This document shows, one piece after another, positions 51,043 to 53,173 of a stretch of 53,173 nucleotides of DNA (position 1 is the first letter of the stretch; each line of letters opens with the position of its first letter). The notes under the pieces are model-generated. The model was given only the letters and a program-made list of their open reading frames with translations, was not told where the DNA came from and did not search any database. The DNA comes from Chara braunii (taxonomy: Eukaryota > Streptophyta > Charophyceae > Charales > Characeae). The stretch covers positions 1,095,259-1,148,431 of the forward strand of contig BFEA01000058.1 in NCBI GenBank assembly GCA_003427395.1, given 5' to 3'. The position numbers and the translations under genes were made by a program.

Positions 51043-51250
51043 TGATCAAAAATCTAAACCACACTTGCTGTCGTTCTAAAAAAAAAATGAAAAAAAAAAC
51101 ACTTACTGTCGTTCTTGTCAGGGTTTTGGACAGATAGTCTGCTAGAATAGGACGGATGGCGTGACTACAGTCCACCACTTTTCTCAGGGGTATCACGAAC
51201 TCTAGGCAACCTGGTGAGTTCTTATCCATCATCAATCACATGCATCCTCG

Positions 51251-51311
51251 ACAGACTCTGTCCAGGTTCAATCTCCTGATGAGTCAGTGAAAAAGCCCGA
51301 CAAAACAGTCT
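51251..51311 (+). pseudogene. Decayed type III hammerhead ribozyme
   Basis: CAGACTCTGTC (helix III strand with a 2-nt insertion, triplet GUC), CAGGTTCAATCTC (weakened helix I), CTGATGA at 51276-51282, GTCAGTGAAAAAGCCCGAC (helix II), then AAAACAGTCTGG. The invariant G of GAA is A, which should abolish cleavage. ACAGTCTG can still pair with CAGAC plus TGT. A second, diverged member of the family at 3579. Confidence 0.65.
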
Positions 51312-52154
51312 GGCACAGCCATGCCTTTTTGTGGAGTCGTGTATATGACAACGCACACGGCACGGCATAGTCTCTGCTCCGAACGCTATGAAAGGATCGT
51401 CACTGCCAGCCTCTGCCGGGAAAACTGCGACCCATTCTCTGGCACTCATTCCTTCCCCCCCCCCGCCCCCTTATTACGTGCTCGATATGCCCCTTTGTGG
51501 CCTTAACATGCCATGCTTAAAGAGCTGCAAACATCAGCTGGCTTTCCTGCTGGCATGTCAGCAACATGCCATGTGCTGTCAATGACTCAGGAAACTGTGA
51601 TAGAAAGTATGTGTCTCTACTACATGAAGTCATGGACTATCCTCTCGATGCCATGACCACCACATCATCCCCGATCATGTCCCACATGTAGTGTTGGGCA
51701 TACACCTGCTGCAACCGCAGTCGGAAAATCTCCTTCATCCTTGCCAGACGGACAACGGACACAACAGCCTGAGGAGGAAAATAGACTATCACATGAGCCA
51801 CCTGCAGAGAGCGCTGTAGTGAAAGGTTATCACTGCTAGGGCTAGCTGTTGCAGACCAAATCCTGCAACAGCTAAACACCCTTACTTTGGATCAGTCCTC
51901 GTTGTCGCCTGCCCGTAGACAATAATGTCTGCGGAAACCCAAGAAACTTGCTAAATGCCACTCTGTGATGGCCCACCTGAGATTCTGCTAGCGTGTGATT
52001 CGCATGCTTTGTTCGTGAGCATTGAAGGCATAGCCTATGTAAGTTTTTCGTAAGGCATAGCCTATGCAAGTTTTCTGTTTCATATGTACGATGACAGTCA
52101 ATGTTGCAGTCATGTACAGCACCGTGACATGTTGTGTCGAATCTGTCGAAAGGT
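51312..52154. other. Spacer without recognisable gene
   Basis: Possibly the body of the retrozyme-like element whose decayed ribozyme precedes it, but no similarity to 3631-3725 was seen beyond the first ~12 bases (GGCACAGCC). The words AAGGCATAGCCTATG are duplicated near 52028 and 52053. Confidence 0.25.
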
Positions 52155-52325
52155 GCTGGAACAAGCATGCAAATACAACTGCGGTTGGTGTGCCTCTGTG
52201 TTCCTAGCACATAGGAGCCACGTAGGCTGTGACATCTGTCTACGCCATGCCATTTGATGCAGCAACTGCAACTGTGAGAATTGGATGTGGCGCTTCCACA
52301 GTCCACACGCAAACCAGTCCTGTTC
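52155..52325 (-). repeat. Dispersed repeat with coding-like conservation, copy 2
   Basis: Minus-strand counterpart of 19856-20010. Reading on the minus strand contains DCGSATSNSHSCSCCIK and WHGVDR. The open frame continues for over 200 residues without any domain that I recognise. Confidence 0.55.
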
Positions 52326-52724
52326 GGTCTGTAAGGGTGGCTGCTTACCATGCCTCCAGCGGTGAGTATTGAGAACCCTCTGAAGGTTGTCCTTCCTCTG
52401 CTCCTTTCTTTGCCCCTCCACTTCCCTCCCCTCTCTCTCCCCCTTCTCCCTCCTTCGCCCCTCGCTTCATATAGAACTCGAACCTCTACCCCTTTCCCTT
52501 CCTCCCTTTTGCGTACTACCAGTAAATGCAGACAGATGAGAATCATTAAGAGAACAGACAAAATATAAGACGAACTTGATGAAGATCCAAAGAGAAATGA
52601 ACAGGAGTTTTACTCTGCCTCCTTTCATAGGGTGCAAGTGGGTCGTTAGGGCGCACGGGATGTGGGCAGCTGGCACTAAACCGCAATCAACGTGGCCTCG
52701 TACTTGAGAGGGACAATAAAAGAG

Positions 52725-52920
52725 GAGCTGCAAGAATAAATAAAAGGGGGCCCCCAAAGAAAGCCAAGGTAACCGTAGTCAAGAAAGGGATGTAACGGAA
52801 ACTGTTTCAGTTTTGGATCGGCTGATCTCATGTGTGCTTCATTGTCTGCAATAGAGGTAAAGCTGCTTCAATTTTGGATCTATTCATCTGGGCGGAACAG
52901 GGGCTGCTGTGGTGAAAATC
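52725..52920 (-). repeat. ~220-bp dispersed repeat, copy 2
   Basis: See 50815-51042. Contains GGTAAAGCTGCTTCAATTTT, CTATTCATCTGGG and ACAGGGGCTGCTGTGGTGAA, then passes into a (CA)n tract, as expected for a retroposed end. Confidence 0.65.
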
Positions 52921-52924
52921 TACA

Positions 52925-53060
52925 GCACACACCCATACACACACATGCATGCAAACACACACATGCACAGAAACACACACATGTACAGAAAGGCACACAC
53001 AGACATGCGCACCCTCATGCACACACACACACACACATACATGCATGCACACACAACACC
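52925..53060. repeat. (CA)n-rich tract
   Basis: Imperfect CACACA and CACATGCA repeats. Confidence 0.9.
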
Positions 53061-53125
53061 TGCAGACGAGTAAATATGGAAGTTGCTTATTAAATGCAGG
53101 ATCAGTGCCCACGGTGGGGGGCGGG

Positions 53126-53132
<7 letters not shown>

Positions 53133-53173
<41 letters not shown>
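53133..53173. repeat. (GA)n at the window end
   Basis: About 20 GA dinucleotides running off the window. Confidence 0.95.

Overview
The window looks like nuclear DNA of a large, repeat-rich plant-lineage genome. A streptophyte alga of the Chara type is my best guess, but I could not test it. The evidence is spliced exons with GT-AG borders and introns of 7 and 11 kb, a plant-type U6 snRNA copy, two Ty3/gypsy elements with chromodomain-like tails, LINEs with an APE-type endonuclease, and very long microsatellites. Two assembly gaps sit next to microsatellites, and two Nextera junction-adapter sequences show that this is an Illumina mate-pair assembly with local errors.

The only clear host gene is a J-domain (DnaJ/HSP40) gene on the + strand, with exons at 16214-16364, 23428-23520 and 34460-34725. 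The J-domain is split over all three and the HPD motif is in the middle one. I found no first or last exon. Its introns are filled with LTR-like repeats, LINE pieces, SINE-like tRNA-derived heads and satellites.

Layout: 0.66-8.5 kb, decayed Ty3/gypsy element 1 (gag, protease, RT, RNase H, integrase, chromodomain-like end), with foreign DNA at 2.3-4.9 kb between gag and protease. That foreign block holds a hammerhead-ribozyme repeat that I consider the most interesting feature. 8.8-20.5 kb, LTR-like repeats and microsatellites. 21.2-22.8 kb, LINE 3' ends and a U6 fragment. 24-26.2 kb, palindromic GC islands and a satellite array. 26.4-29.5 kb, a LINE with ORF1 and endonuclease, cut off before the RT. 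31-33.3 kb, tRNA-derived SINE-like pieces. 35.6-36.2 kb, a giant CTT tract. 36.7-44.7 kb, Ty3/gypsy element 2 with both LTRs, carrying a nested MITE with TTAA ends. 44.9 kb, a U6 retropseudogene. 45.3-53.2 kb, LTR-like repeats, a minus-strand integrase remnant, fold-back elements, a minus-strand solo LTR, minisatellites and a second, decayed hammerhead motif.

The 3579-3639 sequence matches a complete type III hammerhead self-cleaving ribozyme inside a 403-bp direct repeat. That is the organisation expected of a retrozyme (a small non-autonomous retroelement that spreads through self-cleaved circular RNA). Nothing else in the window looks like an intact functional system: all the transposons carry stops, frameshifts or catalytic-site changes.
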